Below, one piece after another: positions 42,502 through 51,869 of a stretch of 64,000 nucleotides of DNA (position 1 is the stretch's first letter; each line of letters starts with the position of its first letter). The notes under the pieces are model-generated. The model ran no database searches, had not been told where the DNA came from, and saw only the letters and a list, made by a program, of their open reading frames with translations. The stretch is from Lentibacter algarum (GTDB lineage: Bacteria; Pseudomonadota; Alphaproteobacteria; Rhodobacterales; Rhodobacteraceae), in assembly GCF_018860975.1 (NCBI RefSeq), contig NZ_JAHKQI010000005.1:124001-188000 (forward strand), read 5' to 3'. The translations under genes and the position numbers were made by a program.

Positions 42502-42870
42502 ATGGAACTAATTGCAGATATTTTGCTGGTGTCGGGCGCTTTGGGCGCAGGAGTGTATTGCTTTGTTTTGGCGCGGCGTTTAGCGCGGTTCAACGACTTG
42601 GAAAATGGCGTTGGCGGAGCGGTTGCAGTGTTGTCAGCGCAGGTTGATGACCTAACCAAAACACTGGCGGCGGCGCGCGAAACCGCATCATCATCAACCG
42701 CGTCTCTGGATGGCCTCACCGACCGTGCCGAAAACGTCGCAAAGCGTCTCGAGTTAATGGTTGCCTCAATGCATGACTTGCCGGATGAATCTGAGGTTGC
42801 ACCTGCGGCTGACGAGACAGAAATAGCTGCTGTGTTTATGCGGCGTCCGGTTGAGGAGGCCATGCAATGA
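42502..42870 (+). CDS. Small membrane-anchored coiled-coil protein in the motility unit
   Basis: 122 residues. One N-terminal membrane helix (ADILLVSGALGAGVYCFVLA) is followed by a cytoplasmic coiled-coil (VLSAQVDDLTKTLAAARETA, DRAENVAKRLELMVASMHDL). Not a recognised family. It lies 10 bases after fliL and overlaps the MotE-like gene by 4 bp, so it is probably a conserved flagellar accessory protein of this bacterial group. A stator- or C-ring-associated role is only inferred from position. Confidence 0.7.
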   Translation: MELIADILLVSGALGAGVYCFVLARRLARFNDLENGVGGAVAVLSAQVDDLTKTLAAARETASSSTASLDGLTDRAENVAKRLELMVASMHDLPDESEVAPAADETEIAAVFMRRPVEEAMQ

Positions 42871-43454
42871 GCCGTCGGAAAAAGCGCATGCGTCCGGCGC
42901 GTGGGACGCTCGTGGCAATCTCCATTTTGCTGTTGGGTTCGGTGGTAATCAGGGTGAGCTCCAATGCCGGACAGGCCTTTGCGCGCGCTGCGCAACCAGC
43001 GGTAGCTTCCTCGAGTATGCAGCACCCCGCCAATTGTGAACCATCAGAGGATCTGGGCGCTGTATTAGCTGCCTTCCAAGAGAGGGAAACTCACATTTCG
43101 GCGCGGGAGGAACAGATCAAATCGCGCATGCAAGCCCTCTTGGTTGCCGACCGCAAGATAGAGGAAAAGATGGCGGCACTAGAGGCGGCCGAAGCGCAAT
43201 TGAAGGACACGCTGGCTCTCGCTGATGGAGCCGCTGAAAACGACCTTTCCAAACTAACCAGCGTTTACGAGAGCATGAAGCCTAAAGATGCATCTGCGCT
43301 GTTCGAGCAAATGGCGCCGGAGTTTTCCGCAGGCTTCTTGGGCCGGATGAAGCCAGCCTCGGCAGCGGCCATTCTCGCCGGGCTTTCAGCCGAACGCGCC
43401 TATACGATCAGCGTTATTCTGGCCGGACGAAATGCGAATGTTCCCAAAGAGTGA
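42867..43454 (+). CDS. MotE-like flagellar protein (MgtE-N/FliG-like C-terminal domain)
   Basis: 195 residues. An N-terminal membrane helix or signal anchor (TLVAISILLLGSVVIRVSSN) is followed by a long coiled coil (ISAREEQIKSRMQALLVADR, EAAEAQLKDTLALADG) and a compact helical domain (YESMKPKDASALFEQMAPEF, GRMKPASAAAILAGLSAERA) of the MgtE-N type found in MotE and FliG. In Sinorhizobium MotE is a periplasmic chaperone of MotC. Here it may assist stator or the large exported protein encoded after motA. ATG overlaps the previous stop. Confidence 0.8.
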   Translation: MSRRKKRMRPARGTLVAISILLLGSVVIRVSSNAGQAFARAAQPAVASSSMQHPANCEPSEDLGAVLAAFQERETHISAREEQIKSRMQALLVADRKIEEKMAALEAAEAQLKDTLALADGAAENDLSKLTSVYESMKPKDASALFEQMAPEFSAGFLGRMKPASAAAILAGLSAERAYTISVILAGRNANVPKE

Positions 43455-43510
43455 GGCTTTCTTAACCCCTTGCTGCCTAGACTGTCAGAAATCAAATGAG
43501 GTGAGCATTT

Positions 43511-44380
43511 ATGATTGGGTTCATAGGCATAGCGGTTATTTTTGTCATGGTTTTCGGCGGCTACATTCTAGCTGGCGGCAAGATGTCGATTATTCTCAAG
43601 TCACTGCCTTTCGAGATGATGATGATCGGTGGCGCAGCTGCTGGCGCGTTTCTGATTTCAAATGATATGGCGGGCATCAAACACACTCTTAAAGACATTG
43701 GCAGGGTCTTTAAGGGGCCAAAGTGGAAACACGAAGATTACAAAGACTTGCTGTGTTTGTTGTTTGAGCTGATTCGATTGGCTAAAGCTAATCCTGTCGC
43801 CATCGAGGAGCATATCGAGGCGCCCGAAGACTCCTCTATTTTTTCGAAGTATCCAAGAATTCTGACCGACAAGGAAGCAGTTAACCTGATCAGCGACACA
43901 ATGCGATCAGCATCGATGAACTACGACGATCCGCATCAAGTTGAAGAGGTTCTTGAGAAACGGATCGAAGCCAATTTGCATCACGCATTGCACTCTAGCC
44001 ACGCGTTGCAAACCGTTGCTGATGGCTTGCCCGCACTCGGAATTGTCGCCGCGGTCTTGGGTGTTATCAAGACGATGGGATCAATTGATCAGCCGCCAGA
44101 AGTGCTCGGAAAAATGATCGGTGGCGCGCTTGTCGGAACCTTTCTCGGGGTTTTTCTGGCCTATGGTCTTGTGGGTCCCTTTTCGGCCAAGGTCAAAGAC
44201 GTAACCGAGGAAGATGGGCACTTCTATCAGTTGATACGTGAAGTTCTTGTTGCCAACCTTCACAATCACGCAACCAACATTTGTATCGAAGTGGGCCGGC
44301 AGAATACGCCGTCACATTGCCGGCCAAGTTTCTCTGATCTCGAGGAAGCTTTGAAGCTCTTGAAGCAGGAGGCCGCTTAA
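43511..44380 (+). CDS. motA: Flagellar motor stator protein MotA
   Basis: 289 residues. The first two helices are at the N terminus (FIGIAVIFVMVFGGYILAGG, MMMIGGAAAGAFLISNDMAG), then a cytoplasmic loop with charged residues (KRIEANLHHALHSSHALQTV), and two late helices (ALGIVAAVLGVIKTMGSI, ALVGTFLGVFLAYGLVGPFS) with the conserved Pro residues. It forms the proton channel with MotB. motB is about 17 kb upstream at the start of the cluster. The stop and the start of the next gene share an A (TAATG). Confidence 0.95.
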   Translation: MIGFIGIAVIFVMVFGGYILAGGKMSIILKSLPFEMMMIGGAAAGAFLISNDMAGIKHTLKDIGRVFKGPKWKHEDYKDLLCLLFELIRLAKANPVAIEEHIEAPEDSSIFSKYPRILTDKEAVNLISDTMRSASMNYDDPHQVEEVLEKRIEANLHHALHSSHALQTVADGLPALGIVAAVLGVIKTMGSIDQPPEVLGKMIGGALVGTFLGVFLAYGLVGPFSAKVKDVTEEDGHFYQLIREVLVANLHNHATNICIEVGRQNTPSHCRPSFSDLEEALKLLKQEAA

Positions 44381-46659
44381 TGCTGAGGTGGGTTCCTGTC
44401 ATCTTTTCCGTGTTCGTGGCCGAGGCCGTTTCAGCTGAAGCTGTGCGCGTCCGTGGTGGCGAACACGAAGGGTTTACGCGGTTGGTTTTGGACATGCCAA
44501 GAACGGTAAAGTGGAACCTTGAAACAGGCGAAAAATTGCGTCTCAACCTCGTGGGTATACAGGCTGAATTTGACACAGTTGCCGCCCAGCAAAAGTTGAA
44601 CGCAGATCGCGTTGCCTCGATCACCCAGACAGACGGAGTTTCGGAACTCGTCGTCGACCTGAACTGCTCTTGTGAAGTGCAAAGTTACTTTGCCGGAACG
44701 AAGATGCTGGTGATCGACATCTACGGAACACCAAATTCTTCCGACTTGAGCACAAAGCAAGTAGCCGGCATCAAGAGGCAGCCGATGCCACAAGAAGACA
44801 ACAAAACAGGCGCGCCACGGTATGCTTTGCCGTTGTTTGCAGGTTCGGAAACCGTCGTCGTCAGCAAAGAGGCGAAGAGCAAAGGCCCGGACACCGCTGT
44901 CGGCCTTGTGAAGCTCCCAAAGCCCGTAGCCGCCAGCCGCTTGCAAGAAACCGAGCAAAGGCTTGTGCAACAGATGTCGCGCGTGACGTCGCAAGGCCTG
45001 TTAGAGCCCAAGCCCGACCAGCGCCAGGCGACAGTCAAGTCGTTGAGTCCTTCTCAGACGCCTGAGCAGGAGGTTTCGAAACCCGAAAGGCTGCAGCTCC
45101 CCGACACGCCGGGGCTGAACATGCGGGCCGTTTCAAGTATCGACCGCGATTTGATCCTGACCGATCAAGCGCGCCGATACTCGGTGAATGGCGAGCGTTG
45201 CATGCCTGACGACATGTTGGCAGTTCAAACATGGATGGGGGAGGATACCTTCACCAAAAGAGTTGGCAGGCTGCGCCGTGCGTTGGTTGGAGAGTTTGAT
45301 AAAGCAGATAGCGCGACGGCGGTAGAGTTGGCGCGCACATATATTAGCTACGGATTTGGCGTTGAGGCCGAACAAGCCTTAGACGGCCACATACTGCCCG
45401 CCTCACAACAGTATATTCTGGCTATGGCAGATATTGTTGAAGACGGTGTTCTTGTAGGGAAGGTTCCCGAAGGGTGGTTTTTTGATTGCGATGGCGCCGC
45501 GGCGATGTGGGCTGTTCTGGCGGCCAACTCTGTTCCCGCCACGGCTTCGCTTGATGAAGACGCAATTTTGCGAGCGTTTGGGGCGTTGCAACCAGAGATG
45601 AGGGCACATTTAGGGCCTAAACTGTTTGAAAGAGTCCAACAACGTCACGCAAATTCGGACATGCTGAAGCAACTTGTAAAGCTGATGGAGCGTGGCCGAA
45701 ACACACCGGACCCAGAAGTTCAGCTTGTGAGTGCCGACCTATCTCGCGCCAGTGGTGACGAAGCCGTTGCACATAAGGCTTTAGATGACGTCATTGATAA
45801 TAGTGGAAAAAGCGCTCCAATAGCACTGATTGAAAAAATCGATTTGCTGACATCGCTAAACCGTCCGGTTCCGGAGGGGCTACAGATGTTGGCCGAGGCC
45901 TATGCAAAGGAATATCATCAGGACGCTCTCGAACTTCAGTTAATGCGAGTAAACAGTATGGCGCTTGCAAATGCTCAGCGGTTTGGCGCTGCATTTGTTG
46001 CGCTAGACGCCGTGCGTGAAGAGTTAGATGCTAAGTCACTCAAGAGTGCTTCGAATTACCTGATGGCAAGAGTTGTTCACACGCCTAAAAATCTGGAATT
46101 CTTGACCCAGGTATTTTCCGTAGCGGAGAAGCAATATCCGCTCGATGCGAAAGTCGAAAACGATGTTGCGAAACGGCTGTTAAGCCTTGGGTTTCCCAAA
46201 CAAGCCGCGCATTTTTTGGCCTCGGCGGCAGGCGGGGATGCCGGCAGAGAAAGGCGGCTTCTGCGTGCAGAAATGGCGCTTTCTTTAGCGCGTCCGCGTC
46301 AAGCCGAAGCTGAATTGCTTGGCTTAACAGGAGCAGACGTCGAAGGCCTTCGATCGCGAGCTCGCCTGCTCAACAATGATCACCGGGGTGCAAGAATTTC
46401 ATACGCAACTATGGGCAATGTCGAGCAGGCCGCCGAACAGGCGTGGTTGGGTTCAGACTGGGAAGCGTTAAGCGCAATCGACTCGGACAACTGGAAAATG
46501 GAGCAAAGACTTTCTGCGAAAACAGAACAGTCTGAAATAGCTCCCGAAAAAGCGTTGGCGAGAAGCCGGTCTCTGTTGTCTGAAAGCTCGGGTTTGCGTT
46601 CAGACATCGCAGGCCTCTTATCGCGACATGAAGTAAGCAATGCGTTGCCCGTAAAATGA
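44380..46659 (+). CDS. Large exported protein with AMIN-like N-terminal domain, flagellar locus
   Basis: 759 residues with signal peptide (MLRWVPVIFSVFVAEAVSAE). Residues 20-115 (VRVRGGEHEGFTRLVLDMPR to KMLVIDIYG) look like an AMIN domain, a periplasmic beta-sandwich that binds peptidoglycan or pilus/flagellar secretins. A disordered Gln/Pro-rich linker and a helical repeat region of TPR type (residues about 270-750) follow. It is translationally coupled to motA. I do not recognise a named flagellar homologue; a stator- or ring-associated peptidoglycan role, comparable to MotC/MotY-like proteins, is inferred. Confidence 0.72.
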   Translation: MLRWVPVIFSVFVAEAVSAEAVRVRGGEHEGFTRLVLDMPRTVKWNLETGEKLRLNLVGIQAEFDTVAAQQKLNADRVASITQTDGVSELVVDLNCSCEVQSYFAGTKMLVIDIYGTPNSSDLSTKQVAGIKRQPMPQEDNKTGAPRYALPLFAGSETVVVSKEAKSKGPDTAVGLVKLPKPVAASRLQETEQRLVQQMSRVTSQGLLEPKPDQRQATVKSLSPSQTPEQEVSKPERLQLPDTPGLNMRAVSSIDRDLILTDQARRYSVNGERCMPDDMLAVQTWMGEDTFTKRVGRLRRALVGEFDKADSATAVELARTYISYGFGVEAEQALDGHILPASQQYILAMADIVEDGVLVGKVPEGWFFDCDGAAAMWAVLAANSVPATASLDEDAILRAFGALQPEMRAHLGPKLFERVQQRHANSDMLKQLVKLMERGRNTPDPEVQLVSADLSRASGDEAVAHKALDDVIDNSGKSAPIALIEKIDLLTSLNRPVPEGLQMLAEAYAKEYHQDALELQLMRVNSMALANAQRFGAAFVALDAVREELDAKSLKSASNYLMARVVHTPKNLEFLTQVFSVAEKQYPLDAKVENDVAKRLLSLGFPKQAAHFLASAAGGDAGRERRLLRAEMALSLARPRQAEAELLGLTGADVEGLRSRARLLNNDHRGARISYATMGNVEQAAEQAWLGSDWEALSAIDSDNWKMEQRLSAKTEQSEIAPEKALARSRSLLSESSGLRSDIAGLLSRHEVSNALPVK

Positions 46660-46694
46660 AAACTTGTTTCTAAAACTACAAAAATTGCTCGTTA

Positions 46695-46709
46695 CTAACC
46701 AATTCTCAA
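46695..46709. promoter_or_regulatory. CtrA-like site upstream of sltF
   Basis: CTAA-N7-TCAA on plus, read TTGA-N7-TTAG on minus, two mismatches from the consensus. Located 49 bases before the sltF start. Confidence 0.4.
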
Positions 46710-46757
46710 CTCCAGTCTTTTAGCGTCTGTGCAAGACAGAAGGCGCAAGGAATTGGA

Positions 46758-47531
46758 ATGATCAACCCGCTCAAAATGACATTGCTCAAAAATAGTTCGA
46801 GTTTTCGGAACTTTAACACCATCCTCAGCGGCGTGCTTGGGTGTTCCCTCTCCGTTTCGGCAGTTCCCGTTGTTGCCAAGCCGTCGCCAATGGACATTTG
46901 TGAATCTGCTGCCCTGCGCGCGGGACAGACAAGTGGTGTTCCTGTCGAGGTTCTTCGTGCAATTGCACGAACAGAAACCGGCCGTAAGCATAATGGCAAC
47001 TTTGGGCCCTGGCCATGGACAGTAAACATGGAAGGAAAGGGAACCTGGTTTGAAAGCGATGACGCGGCTCGAGCCTATGTTTACAAACATTTCAAACGTG
47101 GAGCGCGGAGCTTTGATGTCGGGTGTTTTCAAATCAACTACCGCTGGCATCATCAGGAGTTTGCGTCTCTTGAAGAGATGTTCGACCCTCTCATCGGGGC
47201 CAAATATGCGGCGAAATTCCTAAAGGAACTTCATAATGAGCTCGGCAATTGGGAGGCCGCTGCAGGGGCCTATCACTCACGGACGCCGCGCCATGCGAAC
47301 CGTTACAAGGCACTGTTCAAGCAACATTACGCCAAGGTGAAACAGGCGCCGTTGCCATCGTTGGATGCGGCGCAAAAGCCCAAAAGACATGAGGCGAAAC
47401 GCACCAACAGGTTTCCTCTGCTTTCGACATATGACGGTGTGACATCGGCGGGCTCTCTCGTGCAGTTCGGAGCGGACACTCCAAGACGAAGTATACTACG
47501 TGCCGCTGCAGTTTCGGGTGTGCTGCAATGA
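46758..47531 (+). CDS. sltF: Flagellar lytic transglycosylase SltF
   Basis: 257 residues, signal peptide to about residue 40 (VLGCSLSVSAVPVVAKPSPM). The SLT domain shows EVLRAIARTETGRKHNG with the catalytic Glu, then GARSFDVGCFQINYRWHHQE and WEAAAGAYHSRTP. A basic C-terminal tail of about 60 residues follows. In Rhodobacter sphaeroides SltF opens the cell wall for the rod because FlgJ lacks a muramidase domain; the FlgJ-like protein here is also muramidase-less, consistent with that. The stop overlaps flhA by 4 bp. Confidence 0.9.
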   Translation: MINPLKMTLLKNSSSFRNFNTILSGVLGCSLSVSAVPVVAKPSPMDICESAALRAGQTSGVPVEVLRAIARTETGRKHNGNFGPWPWTVNMEGKGTWFESDDAARAYVYKHFKRGARSFDVGCFQINYRWHHQEFASLEEMFDPLIGAKYAAKFLKELHNELGNWEAAAGAYHSRTPRHANRYKALFKQHYAKVKQAPLPSLDAAQKPKRHEAKRTNRFPLLSTYDGVTSAGSLVQFGADTPRRSILRAAAVSGVLQ

Positions 47532-49612
47532 AACAAATTCAGCTGATCTTCCAGCCCACGGTCTTGTTGGCTCTCGCGCTTATGGCAATCATCGTCATGA
47601 TGATCTTGCCAATGCCTGCTTGGGTTTTGGATATGGGGCTGGCGACGTCATTCGCGCTCGCGATTCTGATTTTCACCATCACTCTCTTCATTGAGCGTCC
47701 TCTCGACTTTTCGTCGTTCCCGACAATTTTGCTGGCGTCTCTTATGTTGCGCCTGTCCCTTAACGTGTCGTCAACAAAACTCATAATCGGGCAGGGGCAT
47801 ACCGGATCTTCTGCCGCCGGCGACGTGATAGAAGGCTTTGCGAACTTTGTCATGGGCGGCAGTGTGTTTCTCGGCCTGGTCGTCTTCGGTGTGCTGCTGA
47901 TCGTGAACTTTATGGTCATCACAAAAGGTGCCACCCGCATGGCCGAAGTTGGTGCGCGCTTTGCATTAGACGGTATGCCGGGCAAGCAACTGGCAATCGA
48001 CGCTGACATGTCGGCCGGAGCGATCGACCATCGGGAGGCCAAAGAACGGCGCGAGCGAGAGCAGTTGGAAACCACTTTCTTTGGCTCGCTCGACGGCGCT
48101 TCAAAGTTCGTTAAGGGCGACGCGGTTGCTGGCCTGTTGATCACCTTCCTGAACCTTATCGTGGGGTTGGTCATGGGCATTTTTGTTCACGGTATGCCAC
48201 TTGCCTCAGCCTTTGAAACCTATGCTATCCTGACAGTCGGCGACGGTTTGGTTTCACAAATTCCTGCGGTTATCATCTCTATCGCTTCTGCATTGCTGCT
48301 CGCACGCGGGGGCGCCAAAGGGGCCACTGACCTTGCGTTGCTCAGTCAACTCGGTCGGCATCCGGCGGCGCTGGGAACTGTCGCGTTTCTCATGCTGTTG
48401 TTCGCTATCATTCCGGGTCTGCCCTTTCTGCCGTTTTTGTTTGGCAGCGGTGTGTTAAGTGCCGCGGCCTTTTACACGATGCGGCAGCAAAAAGCACAAA
48501 GCCTAACGCAAGACGCCAGCGATACCGGCGCACTTGAACCTGCTGTAAAGCGGCTGGGCGATGTGCTTGATCTGGATGATCTCAGCGTTGAATTTGCCCC
48601 TGATCTTGTGGACATGATTCTCGATGCGGGCACGGGGCTTGACGCGCGCATTGCCAATATCCGCAATCATATCGCCAGCAATTTCGGGCTTATCCTACCC
48701 GAAATCAGACTTACAGATAATCCTGCGCTGCCGATGGGCACTTACAAAGTCCTTGTTCAAGGGGTCTCACAAACCGAGGCTCGCCTCTACCCGGACCACG
48801 TGCTGGTTCTGAAAAGCGAACATGCTGCTCTGAAAGGAGCTGACGGAATTGACGTTAGAGAGCCGGTCTATGGCGCTGAAGCGCGTTGGGTCGCAACAGC
48901 GCAACAAGATGAACTGGTTCTTGCGGGCCTTACAGTTGTGACACCGGGAGAAGTTCTCGCGACGCATATGCTCGAGATCGTAAAGCAAAACTTCAGCCGG
49001 CTGTTGTCGCTCAAGTCGTTGCGCAAATTGCTAGACGAAATGGTTAACCTGTCTGATCCAAACCGCAGTGAAGCCAACCGCAAATTGCTTGCTGAACTGG
49101 TGCCTGACAAAGTGCCGCTCGATGTGTTGCACAGCGTTTTACGCCTGTTACTAGAAGAGCAGGTTTCGATCCGCAATTTGCCGCTGATATTGGAGGCAAT
49201 CGCCGAGGCGCGTGCTGTGAACGCCCAGCCCGACGCTATCTGCGAACATGTCCGTCAACGCCTTGGGTTTCAGCTCATCTCGGCGCTCAAGCGCGATGAC
49301 GGAACGATCCCGCTCATCCAACTCGCGTCGGAATGGGAGGATATGTTCCTTAGTTACCAAGTCGGCGCCGAGCGTGGTGCGCTTGACGTGGCCTTGCCAC
49401 CAGATCTGTTCAACAAGCTCTCCGAAGGCTTGGCCGAAAAAGTCGAAGCCGTGCAAGAGCAAGGTGTTTCTGCCGCAATTGTCACATCATCGCGCCGGCG
49501 TAGATTTTTACGTACGTTAACGCGGGCAAGAAACATCAATGCGCCGGTGCTGTCCTATGAAGAAATCGGCATCGACGCCCACCCTGCATTGGTTGGCGTG
49601 GTCGCAGCGTGA
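47528..49612 (+). CDS. flhA: Flagellar export apparatus protein FlhA
   Basis: 694 residues. Eight membrane helices in the first 320 residues; the family signature GATRMAEVGARFALDGMPGK, with QLAIDADMSAGAID, lies in the loop between helices 4 and 5. The C-terminal cytoplasmic ring domain (EIRLTDNPALPMGTYKVLVQ, SLKSLRKLLDEMVNLSDPNR) binds chaperone-substrate complexes. Coupled with fliR and sltF by 4-bp overlaps. Confidence 0.96.
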   Translation: MKQIQLIFQPTVLLALALMAIIVMMILPMPAWVLDMGLATSFALAILIFTITLFIERPLDFSSFPTILLASLMLRLSLNVSSTKLIIGQGHTGSSAAGDVIEGFANFVMGGSVFLGLVVFGVLLIVNFMVITKGATRMAEVGARFALDGMPGKQLAIDADMSAGAIDHREAKERREREQLETTFFGSLDGASKFVKGDAVAGLLITFLNLIVGLVMGIFVHGMPLASAFETYAILTVGDGLVSQIPAVIISIASALLLARGGAKGATDLALLSQLGRHPAALGTVAFLMLLFAIIPGLPFLPFLFGSGVLSAAAFYTMRQQKAQSLTQDASDTGALEPAVKRLGDVLDLDDLSVEFAPDLVDMILDAGTGLDARIANIRNHIASNFGLILPEIRLTDNPALPMGTYKVLVQGVSQTEARLYPDHVLVLKSEHAALKGADGIDVREPVYGAEARWVATAQQDELVLAGLTVVTPGEVLATHMLEIVKQNFSRLLSLKSLRKLLDEMVNLSDPNRSEANRKLLAELVPDKVPLDVLHSVLRLLLEEQVSIRNLPLILEAIAEARAVNAQPDAICEHVRQRLGFQLISALKRDDGTIPLIQLASEWEDMFLSYQVGAERGALDVALPPDLFNKLSEGLAEKVEAVQEQGVSAAIVTSSRRRRFLRTLTRARNINAPVLSYEEIGIDAHPALVGVVAA

Positions 49613-50385
49613 ACCAGGAACTTCTAGAGCTGACAGGCCTCGGGCAAGACTATCTCGAACAGGGGTTTTACGTGTTGCTACGCGTCGGGCCTATCGTCGG
49701 GTTCATGCCGGGGTTCGGCGAACGCGTGGTGCCTCTTCAAGTTAAGCTGGTGTTGGCTTTGTGCTTTTCCATCGCAGTTTTGCCAGTGCTGGATACGGCA
49801 TCACTCACAGCTGCCCATGAGGCCGGGTTTGTCGCGACATTGGCGATCGAAACATCAAAGGGTCTGTTCCTCGGCCTGTCGCTTCGGTTCTTTGTGATTT
49901 TGTTGCAAACGGCTGGCTCGATGGCAGCGCAAGCAACGTCGCTTGCTCAACTGTTCGCCGGTTCCTCTGCCGAGCCGATGCCCGCGATCGGACACTTGCT
50001 GGTCGTTGGTGCGCTCGCATTGGCAATGGTGATGGACCTGCCGCTGCGAGTGCTTGAGTTTATTGTAGTCTCTTACGAGACCTTCCCACTTTCAAGCGGC
50101 ATAGATCTCGGCTTGTTTGCCGAGTGGGCAGGCAAACTTGTTTCAAAGTGCTTTGCGCTTTCGTTTTCTCTAGCGGCACCGTTTCTGATCATGTCACTGC
50201 TCTACAACATGACGCTTGGCGTCATAAACCGTGCGATGCCGCAGCTCATGGTTGCGTTTGTCGGCGCGCCTGTCATCACCGCGGGTGGCTTGCTGTTTTT
50301 GTTCCTGTTTAGCGGCATCATCCTTTCTGCTTGGTGGCAGGCTTTCGAGCAGTTCCTGTTTCGCCCGGAGATATTCGTGCGATGA
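49609..50385 (+). CDS. fliR: Flagellar export gate protein FliR
   Basis: 258 residues, GTG start overlapping flhA. Six hydrophobic segments and the FliR features VGPIVGFMPGFGERVVPLQV and VFLGLSLRFFVILLQTAGSM-like helix (residues 75-100) are present, with a late MAFVGAPVITAGGLLFLFLF-type end. It completes the FliPQR pore. Stop overlaps flhB start as ATGA. Confidence 0.94.
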   Translation: MNQELLELTGLGQDYLEQGFYVLLRVGPIVGFMPGFGERVVPLQVKLVLALCFSIAVLPVLDTASLTAAHEAGFVATLAIETSKGLFLGLSLRFFVILLQTAGSMAAQATSLAQLFAGSSAEPMPAIGHLLVVGALALAMVMDLPLRVLEFIVVSYETFPLSSGIDLGLFAEWAGKLVSKCFALSFSLAAPFLIMSLLYNMTLGVINRAMPQLMVAFVGAPVITAGGLLFLFLFSGIILSAWWQAFEQFLFRPEIFVR

Positions 50386-51449
50386 GCGAGGAAGACAACA
50401 ACGACAAGCAACATGAGCCCAGTCAGAAAAAGCTGGATGATGCGCGCAAAAAAGGTGAGATACCGCGCTCGACCGACCTTTCTGTTGCGGCAAGCTATGG
50501 CGGTGTTTTGCTGCTCTATCTCGGGCTTGGCTCGACGGGTTTGTTGTATCTGTGCACGGCTATGGTTTCATATCTGGAGCAAGCGACAGAACTAGGGCTT
50601 ATGCGCGGCATGCCGTTGGTCAGTCGCTTGGCGGCAGTTAGCTCACAGGTTGTTGGCTCGTGGCTGTTGGTGCCTGCGGCATGCACAGTCATTCTGTTGA
50701 TCGCAATCAAGGGGTTTACGTTCTCAGGCGACAAACTGGTTCCCAAGATCTCGCGTATTTCGATTCTGTCGAATGCAAAAAACAAATTCGGTCGTAGCGG
50801 GTTGTTCGAGTTTGCCAAGAGCTTCGTAAAGTTGGTGATCTACTCGGTTTGCCTGACACTATTTTTGCAAGCCCGCCTTGGTGATATCGCGAGCGTGGTT
50901 AACAAGGCGCCAGGGCAGGCCGTGAAACTGATGTTTCAGCTTGGCGGTGCATTTTTCTTTGTCGCGTTTCTTGTCGCGCTCTCGCTCGGAGCAGTTGATT
51001 ACTTGTGGCAATACAATGAACACCTGCGCAAAAACCGGATGTCGGACAAGGAAATGCGTGACGAACAAAAAGAGGCAGAAGGTGATCCTCACATGAAGAA
51101 CACACGCCGGCAAAAAGCGCATGATATCGCGATGAACCAGATGATTGCGCAAGTTCCAGAGGCCGATGTCGTGATCGTTAACCCTGAGCATTATGCCGTT
51201 GCATTGAAGTGGAACCGGCTGCCCGGACAGGCGCCCGTTTGTGTTGCCAAGGGTGTTGATGAGATCGCGCTGAAGATCAAAGAGGTTGCCAATGAAGCGG
51301 GCGTTCCTATCCACCGTGACCCGCCAACCGCCCGCGCACTTCATGCGACAACAGCCGTCGATGACGAGATCGATCCGGCACATTACAAAGCTGTCGCTGC
51401 GGCCATCCGTTTCGCTGACCATATAAGAAAGAAATTCGCTCATGTCTGA
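50382..51449 (+). CDS. flhB: Flagellar export switch protein FlhB, NPEH variant
   Basis: 355 residues from ATG 50382 (4-bp overlap with fliR). Basic N terminus (EPSQKKLDDARKKGEIPRST), four membrane helices, then the cytoplasmic domain with YLWQYNEHLRKNRMSDKEMR. The autocleavage loop reads VIVNPEHYAVALKW: the cleavage residues Asn-Pro and the His are kept, but the usual Thr of NPTH is Glu. FlhB autocleavage sets the change from hook to filament export. Overlaps the next gene by 8 bp. Confidence 0.95.
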   Translation: MSEEDNNDKQHEPSQKKLDDARKKGEIPRSTDLSVAASYGGVLLLYLGLGSTGLLYLCTAMVSYLEQATELGLMRGMPLVSRLAAVSSQVVGSWLLVPAACTVILLIAIKGFTFSGDKLVPKISRISILSNAKNKFGRSGLFEFAKSFVKLVIYSVCLTLFLQARLGDIASVVNKAPGQAVKLMFQLGGAFFFVAFLVALSLGAVDYLWQYNEHLRKNRMSDKEMRDEQKEAEGDPHMKNTRRQKAHDIAMNQMIAQVPEADVVIVNPEHYAVALKWNRLPGQAPVCVAKGVDEIALKIKEVANEAGVPIHRDPPTARALHATTAVDDEIDPAHYKAVAAAIRFADHIRKKFAHV

Positions 51450-51864
51450 TACGCGCTGCGCCCATGAAGGGGTTTCAAAAATTCTGGAGCTCGAACTTGA
51501 AACCGCGCGCTCCGCATTCGCGGCGATCAATGCAGCGGTCGCTGGCGTTGAGCGCCAACTTACGGAGTTGACAGAGACTGCACAAACTGGGGCCCAGTCC
51601 GGCGGCACTGCTTATACCGCATTAGGAGCCGACTTGGTATGGCGGCGCTGGGTTGAAGGCCGCCGTAGCATTCTGTTGCAGGAGTTGGCAGGCCTAATGG
51701 CTCAACGCGAGGGTGCCAGAGAGGCTTTGCGCCATGCAAACGGGAGGGCCAATTCGTTTGAGGCAGTTGCAGGCGTTGAAAAAGCGAAGGCGCCACAAAA
51801 ACGCGCTCGCTCAGAGCAGAGACGAGTCGATCTGGCGCTCATCGCGCGCAGCGTTAGCGGCTAG
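51442..51864 (+). CDS. Small helical protein in FliJ-like position
   Basis: 140 residues, nearly all helix (ILELELETARSAFAAINAAV, LLQELAGLMAQREGAREALR) with a basic C terminus, no signal peptide. It overlaps flhB by 8 bp. Size, coiled-coil nature and location among export genes recall FliJ, the ATPase stalk and chaperone-recycling protein, which is otherwise missing here, but no diagnostic similarity was seen. Confidence 0.55.
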   Translation: MSDTRCAHEGVSKILELELETARSAFAAINAAVAGVERQLTELTETAQTGAQSGGTAYTALGADLVWRRWVEGRRSILLQELAGLMAQREGAREALRHANGRANSFEAVAGVEKAKAPQKRARSEQRRVDLALIARSVSG

Positions 51865-51869
51865 ATGCG

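Noticed and set aside
43470-43495. CtrA site before motA
   Set aside because: Only one half-site (TTAACC) is seen; no second half at N7 spacing.
50331-50381. Longer FlhB start at 50331
   Set aside because: It would overlap the fliR coding end by 55 bases and add residues unlike FlhB; ATG 50382 gives the usual 4-bp overlap.
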